Source: Acidiferrobacteraceae bacterium (GTDB lineage Bacteria > Pseudomonadota > Gammaproteobacteria > Acidiferrobacterales > Acidiferrobacteraceae). Taken from it: 7,894 nt of DNA. Within the stretch, counting starts at the first letter, position 1; each line of letters opens with the position of its first letter. The stretch lies in contig DAHWKH010000070.1 in assembly GCA_027343725.1 (NCBI GenBank), positions 1-7,894 on the forward strand. Direction: 5' to 3'. The notes beneath the pieces are model-generated. The model searched no databases. It saw nothing but the letters and a program-made list of their open reading frames with translations, and was not told the origin of the DNA. This document shows, one piece after another, positions 6,326 to 7,894 of this stretch. The translations under genes and the position numbers were made by a program.

Positions 6326-7444
6326 ATGACCCACCAAACGACGAGTGCGCCCGTTGAGGGTCCCGGCGAGGCTTGGTCGAGCGCCGGGCCCAGGCCCGGC
6401 AGGCCCACCCCCACGGGATCCCCGCGCCTTTCCCCGATAGGGCGGCGCGCGCGCGTAGCGCTCCTCGCCATCCCCTGGGCCCTCAGCGGGTGTGCGAGCC
6501 GCTCGGTGTGGATGTTCCACCCCAAAGGGGCGGTATCGGCCGCCGAGTTCCACTACACGCTCATCGATTTCGCGATCATGATGACGATCATCGCGCCGGT
6601 GCTCGTGATCGCCGCGGTCTTTCTCGTGCGCTACCGCAAGGCCCGGGGCGGGCGTTACGACCCGCATTTCCGCAGACAGCCCGTCCTCGAGGTCCTCATG
6701 TGGGGCGTGCCGCTGGCGACCGTCGGCCTTCTGACCTACTTCTCCTACCATGGGGTCTTCGAGGCGAACCCCTACGACCCCACGGCGATCCCGAAATCCC
6801 TGGCGCGCCATCACACGCCCCCGGCCACCGCCGGGCGCGCGAGCCATTTCGCGCCCTACCCGGGGCCCCACAAGAGCGTGCGCCCCGGGCCCGAGCTGCC
6901 GATCGATGTCATCACGACCGATTGGCAGTGGCTTTTCATCTACCCCCGACAGCACGTCGCCCTCGGCGATGAACTCGTGATCCCGGTCCATACGCCCGTG
7001 CACTTTCGGCTCACCTCCACCACTGTCGTCAACGATTTCTTGATTCCGCAACTCGTCGGCGAAATCGACATCATGCCCGGCATGCGCACAAAGCAGGCCC
7101 TGATCGCCGGGACCCGAGGGACGTTTCGGGGCTATTCCGCCAATTACAGCGGCGGGGGCTTCTCGTGGATGGGATTCGCGGTGCACGTCCTCTCGGCGCA
7201 TGCCTTTAGCGCCTGGGTGCGCACCGCCCGGGCGGCACCCGCGCATTTGAGCGACGCGCGCTTTCAGCGCTTCGCGCGCCCGACGATCAATCTCGCCGAG
7301 GCCCCGCGGGTGTTCTCGCACGTCCAAAAAGGCCTGTTCGACCACGTCATCCAATCCGTGATGCTGGGGCGCGTTTATCCAACGCCCCTGCGCATGACCG
7401 AAAACATGACGCGGCCTCTGTACAAAACCCGCGTGATCTACTGA
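6326..7444 (+). CDS. cyoA: Quinol oxidase subunit II (CyoA-like, lipoprotein)
   Basis: Subunit II of a bo3-type terminal oxidase, 372 residues, anchored in the inner membrane with a periplasmic cupredoxin domain. A lipoprotein signal (VALLAIPWALSGC, lipid cysteine 56) is followed by two membrane segments (about 79-102 and 121-140). The cupredoxin region opens with the family block TTDWQWLFIYPRQ (197-209; CyoA has SMDWKWFFIYPEQ in E. coli). Where cytochrome c oxidases have the CuA cysteines, this protein has SANYSGGGFSWM (271-282), like CyoA, so it takes electrons from quinol and holds no CuA. Oddities are a polar N-terminal tail of about 40 residues before the signal and a Pro/His-rich insertion at about 147-190, roughly 30 residues longer than in E. 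coli CyoA. The ATG at 6326 is the only good in-frame start before the signal; starts further upstream would run through the merR promoter. It has no clear Shine-Dalgarno. cyoB follows after 9 bases. Confidence 0.93.
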   Translation: MTHQTTSAPVEGPGEAWSSAGPRPGRPTPTGSPRLSPIGRRARVALLAIPWALSGCASRSVWMFHPKGAVSAAEFHYTLIDFAIMMTIIAPVLVIAAVFLVRYRKARGGRYDPHFRRQPVLEVLMWGVPLATVGLLTYFSYHGVFEANPYDPTAIPKSLARHHTPPATAGRASHFAPYPGPHKSVRPGPELPIDVITTDWQWLFIYPRQHVALGDELVIPVHTPVHFRLTSTTVVNDFLIPQLVGEIDIMPGMRTKQALIAGTRGTFRGYSANYSGGGFSWMGFAVHVLSAHAFSAWVRTARAAPAHLSDARFQRFARPTINLAEAPRVFSHVQKGLFDHVIQSVMLGRVYPTPLRMTENMTRPLYKTRVIY

Positions 7445-7453
7445 GGGCGCGTG

Positions 7454-7894
7454 ATGCTCGTTCCCCTGCAAGGACCCTGGAACCCGCTCTACGGCCGGCT
7501 GTCCGCGCACGAAATCCCGTTCAAGAATCCCATCATCATCGGGGCCTTCGTCTTCGTGGTGCTGGTGGCCGGGACGATCGTGTGGGCGCTCACCGCGTTC
7601 CATCAATGGCGCACGCTCTGGAAGGAGTGGCTGACGAGCCTCGATCACAAGAAGATCGGCGTGATGTACACGGTGCTCGGGCTCGTGATGCTTTTTCGCG
7701 GTTTCATCGACGCGGTCATGATCCGGACCCAGCAGGTCATGGCCGTCGGCCCGCGATCCGCGGGCTTCCTCGGGGCGCTGCACGGCTATCTGCCGCCGTT
7801 TCATTTCGGGCAGATCTACAGCTCCCATGGGACGATCATGATCCTGTTCGCGGTGACCCCCATCCTGACGGGGTTCATGAACATCCTGGTGCCC
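7454..7894 (+). CDS. cyoB: Quinol oxidase subunit I (CyoB-like), 5' part, continues past window
   Basis: The frame is open to the last base, giving 147 residues of the heme-copper catalytic subunit, which reduces oxygen to water and pumps protons. An N-terminal membrane segment (about 27-48) precedes the conserved block WLTSLDHKKIGVMY (59-72). FRGFIDAVMIRTQQ (81-94) keeps the Arg and Asp that correspond to the quinone-site residues Arg71 and Asp75 of E. coli CyoB. PPFHFGQIYSSHG (114-126) keeps the equivalents of His98 and Gln101 (His117, Gln120) and the low-spin heme ligand (His125, equivalent to His106). These residues identify a ubiquinol-type oxidase. GAGGG at 7444-7448 is 5 bases before the ATG, which favours the ATG over the adjoining in-frame GTG at 7451. 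It is co-transcribed with cyoA. Confidence 0.95.
   Translation, partial: MLVPLQGPWNPLYGRLSAHEIPFKNPIIIGAFVFVVLVAGTIVWALTAFHQWRTLWKEWLTSLDHKKIGVMYTVLGLVMLFRGFIDAVMIRTQQVMAVGPRSAGFLGALHGYLPPFHFGQIYSSHGTIMILFAVTPILTGFMNILVP

Noticed and set aside
6203..7828. Open frame of 541 codons antisense to cyoA and cyoB
   Set aside because: It lies opposite two clearly recognised genes; its translation is Arg/Gly/His-rich with no family pattern, as expected for the complement of GC-rich coding sequence.
1..7894. CRISPR array, insertion sequence or integrase
   Set aside because: No regularly spaced repeats, no terminal inverted repeats with a transposase frame, and no recombinase motifs are visible.

Overview
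This GC-rich window comes from a bacterium, most likely a gammaproteobacterium. The gene set is a lipoprotein-type quinol oxidase subunit II followed by subunit I, a copper-efflux operon, a DsrE-family sulfur-relay protein and a class II tRNA-Leu. It would suit an acidophilic, metal-exposed sulfur or iron oxidiser, but nothing in 7.9 kb fixes the taxon and I treat that as inference.

Layout from left to right. (1) Positions 1-1182, + strand: the 3' part of a gene for a secreted-type right-handed parallel beta-helix protein, closed by a strong intrinsic terminator. (2) Positions 1246-1370: a complete tRNA-Leu(UAA) gene with encoded CCA and a plausible promoter. (3) Positions 1586-2341, - strand: a toxin-antitoxin operon. 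The antitoxin-like HTH gene is intact. The toxin-like gene in front of it (TumE/DUF6516 type) can only be read by joining three frames, so it is broken, or the sequence has two one-base errors. A 7+5+7 inverted repeat just before the toxin start looks like the autoregulatory operator. (4) Positions 2571-6195, - strand: a compact operon reading merR-type regulator, copA, copZ and then a dsrE-family gene, under a textbook MerR-type promoter (20-bp spacer filled by a 22-bp dyad). (5) Positions 6326-7894, + strand and divergent from the copper operon: cyoA and the start of cyoB, subunits II and I of a bo3-type quinol oxidase.

How the genes work together. The MerR-family protein senses a metal (monovalent copper is the best guess from its cysteine pattern) and switches on its own operon. 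CopZ carries Cu(I) in the cytoplasm and CopA pumps it out across the inner membrane. The oxidase next door is itself a copper enzyme in its subunit I, so copper export and copper-dependent respiration sit back to back. The toxin-antitoxin remnant beside the tRNA is the only accessory-looking segment.

Gene-free stretches are all under 300 bases: 1371-1585 and 2342-2570 hold nothing I can support, 2949-3006 is a short operon gap without a convincing terminator, and 6157-6325 holds the merR promoter and a small palindrome.
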